In this document: positions 1 to 7,704 of the stretch, in pieces
Numbering within the stretch: the first letter of the stretch is position 1
Layout: every line of letters starts with the position of its first letter
Source of the DNA: Sphingomonas sp. 1F27F7B
GTDB lineage: Bacteria > Pseudomonadota > Alphaproteobacteria > Sphingomonadales > Sphingomonadaceae
Length of the DNA stretch: 64,000 bases
Direction: 5' to 3'
Assembly (NCBI RefSeq): GCF_005503355.1
Contig: NZ_SCMK01000019.1
Coordinates: forward strand, 36,347 to 100,346
Program-made: the position numbers and the translations under genes
The notes under the pieces: model-generated
Seen by the model: the letters and a program-made list of their open reading frames with translations, nothing else
Told to the model about the DNA's origin: nothing
Database searches by the model: none

Positions 1-843
1 GAGCAGCAATGCCCCGTCGAGCGGATCGGAGACCGCGTCGGCGAGCCGCGCGACCGTGCGTGCGCGCAGCCATGGCTTCATCCGCATCGCCAGCCCGCCG
101 GCGAGCGCGCAGCGAACTGCGCCGCGGGCGAAGATCGTCTCGATGAACCGCTCGATGTGCAGCGCCGCGTCCTCCACGATCGAGCGAGCGATCGCGTCGT
201 TGTTTTCGGCATAGTCCATCACCAGCGGCGCGAAGGCGGCATAATCCCTGGGCGTGGCGGCATCCATCCAGGCGACCGCGCGCGCGGTGTCGTGCCCGAA
301 GCCGGCGGTGACGGCATGGCTGAGCGGAGTCACTTCGCTCCGCCCGTCCAGCGCGCGCAGTGCGTGGCGCATCGCGCTGAGGCCCAGCGCCGCCCCGCTG
401 CCTTCGTCGGAGATCGGGAAGCCATAGCCGCCGATCGTGAAGCTGGTGGTGCCCACCCGCACCTCGGCCACGCTGCCGGTGCCGATGATCAGCGTCGCAC
501 CTTCGACTCCTCCATGTGCGCCGAGATTGGCGATCGCCGCGTCGGTCACGAATTCCACCCCGGCGAAGGGGAAGGGGAGCGCGGCGAGCTGCTCTCGCAT
601 TCCGGGGCGCGAGATGCCCGCAATGCCCATGCCGGCGCGGATCGTCGCCACCTGGGCTTCGTCCAGCCCGGCGGCCGAGATCGCCTGGCCGGCGACGTCG
701 TTCAGCACTACGTGGAGCCGCTCGATCCCGATCCGGGTATTGGCCGGGCCGCTCTCGCCGGTGCCGAGGATCGTTCCGCGCTCGTCTGTCAGCCGGCTGC
801 GGCAATGGCTGCCGCCCGCATCTATGCCGAGGAAATAGACCAT
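1..843 (-). CDS. N-acetylglucosamine kinase-like protein, BadF/BadG/BcrA/BcrD ATPase family (3' end outside window)
   Basis: Reading the minus strand from the ATG at 843 gives an open frame to the window edge (281 codons, no stop), so the C-terminus is missing. The N-terminus VYFLGIDAGGSHCRSRL is the phosphate-1 loop of the ASKHA fold; LIIGTGSVAEV and GGYGFPISDEGSG match the phosphate-2 region of eukaryote-like GlcNAc kinases, and CALAGGLA near the truncated end fits the adenosine loop. Known family members phosphorylate GlcNAc or glucosamine from cell-wall recycling or chitin in the cytoplasm. The substrate is inferred; other BadF-type kinases or activators look similar. It is transcribed leftwards, so any operon partners lie outside the window. 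The gene is absent from ordinary longest-ORF lists on this strand only because it has no stop inside the window. Confidence 0.8.
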   Translation of the reverse strand, partial: MVYFLGIDAGGSHCRSRLTDERGTILGTGESGPANTRIGIERLHVVLNDVAGQAISAAGLDEAQVATIRAGMGIAGISRPGMREQLAALPFPFAGVEFVTDAAIANLGAHGGVEGATLIIGTGSVAEVRVGTTSFTIGGYGFPISDEGSGAALGLSAMRHALRALDGRSEVTPLSHAVTAGFGHDTARAVAWMDAATPRDYAAFAPLVMDYAENNDAIARSIVEDAALHIERFIETIFARGAVRCALAGGLAMRMKPWLRARTVARLADAVSDPLDGALLL

Positions 844-926
844 GGTCGCTCCCTACAGCAGCCCGGCCCCGCTTTGCCATGCCGAACCGCCCGGGGGCCA
901 TAGTCCGCGGATATGGCCCTCACCGC

Positions 927-1607
927 TCAGATCAGCCCCTTGCGCACGGCGATCACGGCTGCGTGGATCTTGTTCGATGCGGAGAGCTTGCGCGTGGCGT
1001 TGATCAGGTGGAACTCCACCGTGCGCTGGCTGCGCCCCATGATCGTCGCCGTTTCCCAGGCGGTCTTGCCCAGGCTCACCCAGCGCAGGCATTCGAGCTC
1101 CCGCTCGCTCAGCGCCGCGCCCGCGGCGCCGATCGTCACGGCGGGATCGGGAATTTCCGGGTCGCCGCGCGTCGCGGGCCGGGTAAAGGCGCGCCCGGCG
1201 GCGATCAGGGCGAAGTCGGTATTGTCGGTGATGCACCCCAGTGCCTTGTGATGGCCGGATCCGGCATCGACGAGCAGGCAGGCGACGGAACGGATCCAGC
1301 GCGTCTGCCCGTCGGGCCGGATCAGTCGGAAATCGACATGATAGCGCAGATCGCGTGCGATCAGCTCCACCACCATGGCCAGGTCTATGGTCGTGGCCAG
1401 TTCTTCGTCCTCGGGGTGAATGAAGGGCCGGAAATCGGCGAGGCTGCGCACCGTGTTGGGCCGTAGCCCGGTGATCTGATACCAGCGCGCGTCGCAGACA
1501 AGCAGGTCGGCGTCGATGTCATAGTCCCATAGCCCTACCTCAAGGGCTCTCAGGCGCAGTTCGAAGTCTTCGTCGGGGCGTGGCTCGGCGCTTTCCCCAG
1601 ATGTCAT
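927..1607 (-). CDS. PAS domain-containing LuxR-family transcriptional regulator
   Basis: 226 residues. Residues about 15-130 look like a PAS/PAC sensor fold (LEVGLWDYDIDADLLVCD, then DFRLIRPDGQTRWIRSV, the PAC-type end). Residues about 160-226 are a LuxR/FixJ helix-turn-helix with LSERELECLRWVSLGKTAWE and TVEFHLINATRKL. There is no receiver domain, so it is not a phospho-relay output; a ligand or redox signal on the PAS domain is more likely (inference). It lies 83 bp from the start of the GlcNAc-kinase-like gene on the same strand and could be co-transcribed with it. Target genes unknown. Confidence 0.85.
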   Translation of the reverse strand: MTSGESAEPRPDEDFELRLRALEVGLWDYDIDADLLVCDARWYQITGLRPNTVRSLADFRPFIHPEDEELATTIDLAMVVELIARDLRYHVDFRLIRPDGQTRWIRSVACLLVDAGSGHHKALGCITDNTDFALIAAGRAFTRPATRGDPEIPDPAVTIGAAGAALSERELECLRWVSLGKTAWETATIMGRSQRTVEFHLINATRKLSASNKIHAAVIAVRKGLI

Positions 1608-1709
1608 AACCCTCCAACCACGATCTTAATCGTTTTTCCGTCAGAGAACGTTTCCCGGACGTCACGGTTCCTGTGTGGCCCTCGGCTGCCCCGAGGGCGA
1701 GGACGATGG

Positions 1710-1748
1710 GAGCCCCTCCGGGGCTCGCCGGAAACACGTAAATTTACG
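1710..1748. promoter_or_regulatory. Two short palindromes between the PAS-LuxR gene and a small gene
   Basis: GAGCCCC-TCC-GGGGCTC at 1710-1726 is a perfect 7-bp-arm hairpin, and CGTAAATTTACG at 1737-1748 is a perfect 12-bp palindrome. The AT-rich core stands out in this GC-rich region. It lies between divergent starts (1607 minus, 1809 plus), so it could be an operator for either. No factor can be named. Confidence 0.35.
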
Positions 1749-1808
1749 AGTTTTCCCTCCTGCCCCGGGGGCGCAGGCTTCGCGGGATAGCAGTGAGACG
1801 AGCCGATC

Positions 1809-2060
1809 ATGCCAGCGAATGCGAAGCGCAGGGAACCCGATCTCGAACAGGATGCCGTACCGGCCGGGGGCGTGACGCTCCGGGACGTGGCGATGCTTTC
1901 CGGCGAGGAGCTGGTGCTGCGCTTCGGGGCATCGGTGGCGCAGGGGCTGGTCGACCTGGTCGTCGCGGCGATCCGCAAGGGTGATGACGACGAAGTGGCC
2001 GCGATCGACGGGCGGCTCCAGGAAGTGGAGCGCGTGCTGCGGGGGGAAAAGAGGGACTGA
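1809..2060 (+). CDS. Hypothetical 83-residue protein
   Basis: The ATG at 1809 follows an AT-richer stretch and gives an 83-residue acidic/charged protein with no signal peptide or membrane segment. The central part (LRDVAMLSGEELVLRFG, then VDLVVAAIRKGDDDEVAAID) reads like an amphipathic helical protein with typical host codon use, which favours a real gene over chance. I do not recognise a family. It stands alone between the PAS-LuxR gene and a repeat region. Confidence 0.45.
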   Translation: MPANAKRREPDLEQDAVPAGGVTLRDVAMLSGEELVLRFGASVAQGLVDLVVAAIRKGDDDEVAAIDGRLQEVERVLRGEKRD

Positions 2061-2129
2061 AGTCCTAGCCTTCCCGGTGGTGCTCCCCCCGGGCCGGGAA
2101 AGCCAGGTCGGCGCCTCATATCCCTCAAT

Positions 2130-2267
2130 CGTCATCCCCGCGCAGGCGGGGATCCAGGGTGATGCGGGATATCGGCACCACAGCGCGAACGCCTTCCGGA
2201 GACGGATAGCATCCCGTCACCTCGGTTCCGCGCCTGGCTCTGGATCCCCGCCTGCGCGGGGATGACG
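2130..2267. repeat. Paired inverted dispersed repeat (CGTCATCCCCGCG family)
   Basis: A 28-bp element at 2130-2157 (starts CGTCATCCCCGCGCAGGCGG) recurs as an exact inverted copy at 2240-2267, separated by 82 bp. Each copy also contains its own short stem (CCCCGC/GCGGGG). Related copies lie at 33501, 34365, 51485 and 55328. All are intergenic. They behave like REP/MITE-type elements of sphingomonads (inference). Confidence 0.85.
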
Positions 2268-2291
2268 GGGTTCGTCGAATGAGTCCCCGGC

Positions 2292-3665
2292 CTAGAAACG
2301 CGCTTCCTCATAGACGCGGCGGATGTCGCCCTGCCAATCGCCGTTGAAGCGGTCGAGCAGCACCTGGGCCGGTACCTTGCCGGTGCGCACCACTTCGCGC
2401 AGCGGATCGAGGAAGCCGGACTCGTTGTCGCCCGAAGCGTTGAGGCGCGCGCGCGCATTGAGGCCCGCGGCGGCGATGTCGAGCACTTCGCCGGCGATGT
2501 CCTTCAGCTTGCTGCCGCCCGGCAGCGGCGCGTCGAGCGCCAGCCGGGGCACCGAGCTGCGCAGCGTCTCGCGGGCTTCCATCGACCAGCCCTTGACCAA
2601 GTCCCAGGCGGCATCGAGCGCGCCCTGGTCGTAGAGCAGGCCCACCCACAGCGCCGGCAGGGCGCAGATCCGCCCCCAGCGCCCGCCATCGGCGCCGCGC
2701 ATCTCGAGGAAGGTCTTGAGGCGCACTTCGGGGAAGGCCGTCGAGAGATGGTCCGCCCAGTCGTCCATCGTCGGCTTGTGGCCGGGATAGGCGGGCAGCT
2801 CGCCCTTCAGGAAGTCGCGGAAGCTCTGTCCCGCCGCGTCGATATATTTGCCGTCACGGTAGACGAAGTACATCGGCACATCGAGCGCATATTCGGCGTA
2901 GCGCTCATAGCCGAAGCTCTCTTCGAACACGAAGGGAAGCATGCCCGTCCGCGCCGGATCGGTGTCCGACCAGATGTGCGAGCGATAGCTGAGGAACCCG
3001 TTGGGCTTGCCCTCGGTGAACGGCGAGTTGGCGAACAGCGCGGTCGCCAGCGGTTGCAGCGCCAAGCCGACGCGGAACTTCTGCACCATGTCCGCTTCGC
3101 TGGCATAGTCCAGGTTCACCTGGATCGTGCAGGTGCGCAGCATCATGTCGAGCCCGAGATTGCCCACCCGCGGCATGTGCCGCAGCATGATCCCGTAGCG
3201 GCCCTTGGGCATGATCGGCAGCTCGGCGCGCGTCTTGTCGGGCCACATGCCCAGGCCGAGGAAGTTGATCCCCAGCTTCTCGCCCACCTGCTTCACCTGC
3301 TCCAGATGGCGGCCGGTCTCGTTGCAGGTCTCGTGCAAATTCTCCAGCGGCGCGCCCGAAAGCTCGAGCTGCCCGGCGGGTTCCAGGCTCACGGTGCCGT
3401 CCGGCCCCGACAGAGCGATGACATTGCCGCCCTCGGTCACCGGCTTCCAGCCGAACTGGGTGAGGCCATCGAGCAGATCGCGGATACCGCCCCGCTCGTC
3501 ATAGCTCGGCGCGTGGAAATCCTGCGTGCAGAAGACGAACTTCTCGTGCTCGGTGCCGATCCGCCAGCGCTCCTTCGCCTTCTCGCCGCCGGCGAAATAG
3601 TCGATCAGCTGCCGGCGGTCCTCGATCGGTGCCGCCACCTTGTTGCTTTCGGTCTTGGTGCTCAT
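2292..3665 (-). CDS. gshA: Glutamate-cysteine ligase
   Basis: 457 residues from the ATG at 3665. This start (MSTKTESNK) is preferred over an upstream open frame because it overlaps the stop of the previous gene by 4 nt (ATGA). It belongs to the plant/alphaproteobacterial GCS2-type class, as judged from WRIGTEHEKFVF, PAGQLELSGAPLENLHET and the metal-site-like stretch MLRTCTIQVNLDY, and catalyses ATP-dependent gamma-glutamylcysteine formation, the first step of glutathione synthesis in the cytoplasm. Length is normal for this class. It is the second gene of a pair with the nitrilase-family gene, an amidase family that includes deaminated-glutathione amidase, so the pair makes sense as glutathione synthesis plus repair (inference). 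Confidence 0.93.
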   Translation of the reverse strand: MSTKTESNKVAAPIEDRRQLIDYFAGGEKAKERWRIGTEHEKFVFCTQDFHAPSYDERGGIRDLLDGLTQFGWKPVTEGGNVIALSGPDGTVSLEPAGQLELSGAPLENLHETCNETGRHLEQVKQVGEKLGINFLGLGMWPDKTRAELPIMPKGRYGIMLRHMPRVGNLGLDMMLRTCTIQVNLDYASEADMVQKFRVGLALQPLATALFANSPFTEGKPNGFLSYRSHIWSDTDPARTGMLPFVFEESFGYERYAEYALDVPMYFVYRDGKYIDAAGQSFRDFLKGELPAYPGHKPTMDDWADHLSTAFPEVRLKTFLEMRGADGGRWGRICALPALWVGLLYDQGALDAAWDLVKGWSMEARETLRSSVPRLALDAPLPGGSKLKDIAGEVLDIAAAGLNARARLNASGDNESGFLDPLREVVRTGKVPAQVLLDRFNGDWQGDIRRVYEEARF

Positions 3666-4486
3666 GCGACGATCTCGACGGGAGGGATGGGGCGGCGGTG
3701 GCGCAGCACCGGCACGCGGGAACGGATATCCTCGAGGCGGGCGAGGTCGATCTCGGCCGAACCGAGCCCCGGCGCCTCGCCCATGTCGAGCAGCACTTCG
3801 CCCCAGGGGTCGATCGCCAGCGAATGGCCATAGGTGGCGCGGCCGTCCTCGTGCAGACCGGTCTGCGCCGCGGCGATCACATAGGCGCCGGCCTCGATCG
3901 CGCGGGCGCGCAGCAGCACGTGCCAATGCGCCTGGCCGGTGGGGCGGGTAAAGGCAGCGGGAACGGCGAGGATGGTGGCGCCGGCATCGCTCAGCGCGCG
4001 AAACAGGTCCGGGAAGCGCATGTCGTAGCAAATGGCGAGGCCGAGCTTGCCCAGGGGGGTATCGGCCACGATCGCGCGCTCGCCCCGGCAATAGGTGTTG
4101 GATTCGCGCCAGCTCTCGCCGGTGGCGAGGTCGACATCGAACAGATGAAGCTTGTCGTAGCTTGCCCGGATCGCGCCGGTATCGTCGATCACGAAGCCGC
4201 GGTTCAGGAACTTGTCGCCTTCGCCTCGCAGCGCCAGCGAGCCGAGATGCACCCAGATGCCGTGCTTCGCCGCCGCCTCGCGCGTTGCGGCGAGGACGGT
4301 GTCCTCCGCCTCGGCCACCACATGCCGGCGCGCGCGCTCGCGATTGCCGTCGAGCAGGCCGGACATCTCCGGCGTGAACAGCATCGCGCTGCCCTCCGTC
4401 GCCGCCCGCGCGATGCCGTCGACGATGGCACGGGCATTGGCGGCCGGATCGATCCCGCTCGTCATTTGCAGCAGGCTGGCCTTCAT
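3662..4486 (-). CDS. Carbon-nitrogen hydrolase (nitrilase superfamily, Nit1/deaminated glutathione amidase-like)
   Basis: 274 residues from the ATG at 4486, preceded by a strong ribosome site (GGGGAGGA). The catalytic triad is visible: Glu40 (LFTPEMSG), Lys112 (SYDKLHLFDVD) and Cys153 (LAICYDMRFPD). FDVDLATGESWRES and the HWHVLLRARAIE region are close to the Nit1/NitFhit branch, whose known activity is hydrolysis of deaminated glutathione. It overlaps gshA by 4 nt, which supports that assignment. Cytoplasmic, no signal peptide. A general omega-amidase remains possible. Confidence 0.9.
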   Translation of the reverse strand: MKASLLQMTSGIDPAANARAIVDGIARAATEGSAMLFTPEMSGLLDGNRERARRHVVAEAEDTVLAATREAAAKHGIWVHLGSLALRGEGDKFLNRGFVIDDTGAIRASYDKLHLFDVDLATGESWRESNTYCRGERAIVADTPLGKLGLAICYDMRFPDLFRALSDAGATILAVPAAFTRPTGQAHWHVLLRARAIEAGAYVIAAAQTGLHEDGRATYGHSLAIDPWGEVLLDMGEAPGLGSAEIDLARLEDIRSRVPVLRHRRPIPPVEIVA

Positions 4487-4511
4487 CGCTTCCTCCCCGT
4501 CAGGGCCGGGC

Positions 4512-5828
4512 TCAGCCGTGCTTCGGCTTGCCGACGCCGACCAGCTTGAGACCGGCGCGCTCCGCCTCGGCGGGCGGATAGATGTTGCGCAGATCGACGA
4601 GCAGGGGCGTCTTGAGCAGCGACTTGATCCGGCCCAGGTCGAGCGCGCGGAACGCATCCCACTCGGTCACGATCACCAGCGCGTCGGCGCCGTCGGCCGC
4701 TGCATAGGGGCTCTCGCTGAATTCGACGTTCGGCAGCAGCGGACGTGCCTGCTCGAAACCCTCAGGATCATAGGCCTTCACCGTGGCGCCGGCGTCTTCC
4801 AGCGCCGCGACGACCGAAAGGCTGGGGGCGTCGCGCATGTCGTCGGTATTGGGCTTGAAGGTGAGGCCGAGGAGGCCGACCGTCTTGCCGCGCACGTCGC
4901 CGCCCATCGCCTTGATCACCTTGCGGCCCATGGCGCGCTTGCGGGCGTCGTTCACCTGCACGGTCGCTTCGACGATGCGCAGCGGAGTCTCATTGTCGCC
5001 CGCCGTCTTGAGCAGCGCCAGCGTATCCTTGGGGAAGCAGGAGCCGCCATAGCCCGGGCCGGCATGGAGGAACTTGCCGCCGATGCGGTTGTCCATGCCG
5101 ATGCCGCGGGCCACTTCCTGCACGTCGGCGCCCACTTCCTCGCAAAGATCGGCGATCTCGTTGATGAAGGTGATCTTCACTGCCAGGAAGGCGTTGGCGG
5201 CATATTTGATCAGCTCGCTGGTACGGCGGCCGGTGAACAGGATCGGCGCGCTCTGGTTGAGCGAGAGCGGGCGATAGATCGCGCGCATCACTTCGCGCGC
5301 TTCCTCGTCATCGGTGCCGACGACCACGCGGTCGGGCCGCTTGAAATCCTCGATCGCGGCGCCTTCGCGCAGGAATTCGGGGTTGGAGACGACCTTGGCG
5401 CCGGCGCCGGAGGCGACTTCGCGCATGATCCGCTCCACTTCGTCGCCGGTGCCGACGGGGACGGTCGACTTTGTGACGATCACCGCCGGCCCGGTCAGGT
5501 TCTCGGCGATTTCGCGTGCAGCGGCGAAGACATAGCTGAGGTCCGCATGGCCGTCGCCGCGGCGGCTCGGCGTGCCCACCGCGATGAACACTGCGTCGGC
5601 ACCCTTCACGCCTTCGGCCAGGTCGGTGGTGAAGGAGAGCCGGCCGGCCTTGACGTTCGAGGCGACCAGCGCATCGAGGCCCGGCTCGTAGATCGGCATC
5701 ACGCCCTGGTGGAGCAGCTCGATCTTGCGGGCGTCCTTGTCGACACAGACGACTTCATGGCCGAAGTCCGAAAAACAGGCGCCGGAAACCAGGCCGACAT
5801 AGCCCGTGCCGATCATCGCGATGCGCAA
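4512..5828 (-). CDS. ugd: UDP-glucose 6-dehydrogenase
   Basis: 438 residues from a TTG at 5828 (MRIAMIGTGYVGL), chosen because GGGGAT lies 7 nt upstream and because the Rossmann start fits the family; an in-frame ATG at 5888 would add 20 unsupported residues. The NAD-binding GTGYVGLVSGACF, the linker FLAVKITFINEIAD and the catalytic cysteine in GPGYGGSCFPKD are present, as is the C-terminal UDP-binding domain. It oxidises UDP-glucose to UDP-glucuronate for exopolysaccharide or capsule. It is not adjacent to the other nucleotide-sugar genes at 19-27 kb. A small transcript with a terminator lies 117 bp upstream on the same strand. Confidence 0.93.
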   Translation of the reverse strand: MRIAMIGTGYVGLVSGACFSDFGHEVVCVDKDARKIELLHQGVMPIYEPGLDALVASNVKAGRLSFTTDLAEGVKGADAVFIAVGTPSRRGDGHADLSYVFAAAREIAENLTGPAVIVTKSTVPVGTGDEVERIMREVASGAGAKVVSNPEFLREGAAIEDFKRPDRVVVGTDDEEAREVMRAIYRPLSLNQSAPILFTGRRTSELIKYAANAFLAVKITFINEIADLCEEVGADVQEVARGIGMDNRIGGKFLHAGPGYGGSCFPKDTLALLKTAGDNETPLRIVEATVQVNDARKRAMGRKVIKAMGGDVRGKTVGLLGLTFKPNTDDMRDAPSLSVVAALEDAGATVKAYDPEGFEQARPLLPNVEFSESPYAAADGADALVIVTEWDAFRALDLGRIKSLLKTPLLVDLRNIYPPAEAERAGLKLVGVGKPKHG

Positions 5829-5940
5829 CGTGGATCCCCTTGGGAAGAAAGTCTGTTGCGCAGATAGCGACGCCAGCGCCGGGAGCAAGGGGGCGGAACG
5901 GCGGCTCTCTCCGCCGTGGCCGCCAAGAAAAGCGCGGGCA

Positions 5941-5968
5941 TTAAAAAAGGCGGCTCGCGGCCGCCTTT
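5941..5968 (-). terminator. Rho-independent terminator of the short transcript upstream of ugd
   Basis: On the minus strand the stem AAAGGCGGC / GCCGCCTTT (9 bp, 5-nt loop; plus positions 5946-5954 and 5960-5968) is followed by a TTTTTTAA run. It lies downstream of the 20-codon Phe-rich frame and before ugd, so it could end a separate small RNA or attenuate ugd. Confidence 0.8.
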
Positions 5969-6041
5969 AGCAGTTGTCGTCCGGGCCGGTCAGCACGGCC
6001 TCACCTGAGGTCGCTCCACTGCCGGCCCGGATGAACGTTCC

Positions 6042-6104
6042 TCAGAACGGGCGGATTTCGTTACCGCCGCCGTCACGGAACATCAGGCTGAAAAACGCGA
6101 ACAT
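6042..6104 (-). CDS. Phe-rich 20-residue candidate leader peptide
   Basis: The ATG at 6104 lies 9 nt after GGGAG and reads MFAFFSLMFRDGGGNEIRPF, then TGA at 6042. Four of the first nine residues are Phe. An overlapping ATG 4 nt upstream opens a different 11-codon frame (MNVRVFQPDVP). The Phe cluster before a hairpin-terminator is the hallmark of a Phe attenuation leader, but no phenylalanine gene follows. It could instead be a small hydrophobic peptide with its own role. Coding status is inferred from layout only. Confidence 0.4.
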   Translation of the reverse strand: MFAFFSLMFRDGGGNEIRPF

Positions 6105-6147
6105 TCATAGTCTCCCATCGGTGCGCACTTGTGCGCGATTCAGATGG

Positions 6148-6162
6148 TTAAAGGCTTCTTAA
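6148..6162. promoter_or_regulatory. Perfect CtrA-type box TTAA-N7-TTAA
   Basis: TTAAAGGCTTCTTAA at 6148-6162 matches the full alphaproteobacterial CtrA consensus TTAA-N7-TTAA. It lies 44 bp from the Phe-rich frame (minus) and 103 bp from the EAL phosphodiesterase start (plus), so it can regulate either. The only other near match I noticed (TTAA-N7-CTAA at 21928-21942) is weaker and overlaps a coding end. Confidence 0.6.
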
Positions 6163-6264
6163 CAATGAATCAATCCGGATTTCTGCGGAGTTGGCTTCGC
6201 AAAAAGCGCTGCGAACGCGTGATTTAACCGTTCCTTCAAGGGTCGGGGCCTAGGCCTAGGGGGC

Positions 6265-7704
6265 ATGTCGGCACGCAGAGAGCCCTTGGCGACCTTGGTC
6301 GGTGCTTCCACGAGCGCCTTCGCGATCACCGCGGAACACGCGGAAATCGCGAAGGAATTCGTGCAAGTGCACGGCGCGAGAGAGGGCGGCGCAGGAGCCG
6401 GCATTCGCGGGCGCGGCGGCAAGCGCGAACTGCACCGGGCAAGTAACGATCGCCATGTCGAGGGGCGCTTCTGGAGCGTTCTGGGACTGTGCGAGATCGC
6501 GAATTTCGCCTCGCTGCGCCGCCATCTGGGTCGCGCCCGCGCCGATTCGCTGGTGCTGGACGTGGCGCGGCGAATCACCGGCCTGGTGCCCGATGTTCGC
6601 ATCGCCGCGGCCGGGCGCGCGCTGATCGAGATCAGTTTCGAGCGGGCATCGCCCGAAGCCGTCGCCGACGACATCGATCGGATCCGCAAGGGTTTCCAGC
6701 GTACGCTCGACCTCGACGGCGAGCCGCATCACCTCCAGATGCACTTCGGCGTCGCCGCCGCGCCCTCGGTGGAGGATGACGAGGTGCTGCTCGCCGAGGC
6801 CGCCGAATCCGCGCTCGAACAAGCACGGGCGGACGGGCGCGTGGTGATGCTCGATCTCTCGCGCGCGGACCTGGCCTTCGACAAGCTGACTCTGATGCGT
6901 GAGCTGCCGCGGGCGATCGCCAATGGCGAGATGTTCCTGCAATATCAGCCCAAGGTCCATGTTCGCCGGCAGGAGATCGCCAGTGCCGAGGCGCTGGTCC
7001 GCTGGCAGCACCCTACGCGCGGGCTGATCCTGCCGGGCGACTTCATCTCGGTCGCGGAGCAGGCGGGCGAGATATCGACGCTCACGCTCTGGACGTTGCG
7101 CCAGGTGATCGAGGACCAGCGCAAGTTGCGTGCCGACGGTTTCGACATGCTGCTCTTCGTCAACATCTCGGGCCAGCTTCTGGCCGACCCCGGCTTCGTC
7201 GACGAAGTGTGCGAGATGCTGGCCAATACTGACGCGAAGCTCGGCTTCGAGATCACCGAGACCGCGGTGATCCGCGATCCGGAAAGCGCGATCCGCCACC
7301 TCCAGTTCTTCGCCGACAGCGGCGTGACGCTCGCGATCGACGATTATGGCGCGGGACTCTCCTCGCTCGCCTATCTGAAGAAGCTGCCTGCGCGCGAGCT
7401 CAAGATCGACAAGATGTTTGTGATGCAGCTCACCAGCAGCAATCGCGATCCGCTGATCGTGCGCTCGACGATCGATCTCGCCCATGCACTGGAGATGGAA
7501 GTCACCGCCGAGGGCGTGGAGACGCCGTCCGCGCTGGCGCTGCTCAGCGTGATGGGCTGCGACATGGTACAGGGCTTCCTGATCTCGCGCCCGCTGGGAC
7601 TTGACGCGTTCCGCAAATTCCTCGCGGACGACGGCCATCTCGACAATGCGAACGGCCATCCGGCATCGTTCGTCCGGCCCGAGAGCTTCTGGAAGCGCGC
7701 CTGA
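6265..7704 (+). CDS. EAL-domain cyclic-di-GMP phosphodiesterase with degenerate GGDEF-like N-terminal domain
   Basis: 479 residues. Residues about 65-200 resemble a GGDEF fold lacking the GGDEF signature (FGVAAAPSVEDDEVLL occupies the end of the fold). Residues about 215-460 form an EAL domain with the expected catalytic positions: AEALVRWQHP, the Asn in FVNISGQ, the Glu in FEITETAV, IDDYGAGLSSL, LKIDKMFV and AEGVETPSAL. It should therefore hydrolyse c-di-GMP, possibly under allosteric control of the first domain (inference). No membrane segment is visible. Its stop overlaps the start of the histidine kinase by 1 nt, so the two are translationally coupled; a perfect CtrA box lies upstream. 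Confidence 0.9.
   Translation: MSARREPLATLVGASTSAFAITAEHAEIAKEFVQVHGAREGGAGAGIRGRGGKRELHRASNDRHVEGRFWSVLGLCEIANFASLRRHLGRARADSLVLDVARRITGLVPDVRIAAAGRALIEISFERASPEAVADDIDRIRKGFQRTLDLDGEPHHLQMHFGVAAAPSVEDDEVLLAEAAESALEQARADGRVVMLDLSRADLAFDKLTLMRELPRAIANGEMFLQYQPKVHVRRQEIASAEALVRWQHPTRGLILPGDFISVAEQAGEISTLTLWTLRQVIEDQRKLRADGFDMLLFVNISGQLLADPGFVDEVCEMLANTDAKLGFEITETAVIRDPESAIRHLQFFADSGVTLAIDDYGAGLSSLAYLKKLPARELKIDKMFVMQLTSSNRDPLIVRSTIDLAHALEMEVTAEGVETPSALALLSVMGCDMVQGFLISRPLGLDAFRKFLADDGHLDNANGHPASFVRPESFWKRA

Larger units (their letters stand above)
5941..6115 (-). ncRNA. Candidate structured leader / small RNA with short peptide
   Basis: Minus-strand unit. A ribosome site (GGGAG) precedes a 20-codon frame. 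Then comes a long hairpin with perfect 9-bp outer arms CCGGGCCGG / CCGGCCCGG (plus 5980-5988 and 6021-6029) and, inside it, CCTCAGGTGAGG, followed by the terminator at 5941-5968. The layout of peptide, hairpin and terminator is that of attenuator leaders, some of which also act as trans small RNAs in alphaproteobacteria. The next gene is ugd, not an amino-acid gene, so the role is open. I do not recognise an Rfam family. Confidence 0.4.

Noticed and set aside
1..903. Plus-strand frames at the left edge (157-903, 516-1466)
   Set aside because: They oppose the GlcNAc-kinase-like gene and show Arg/Pro-rich shadow composition without domains.
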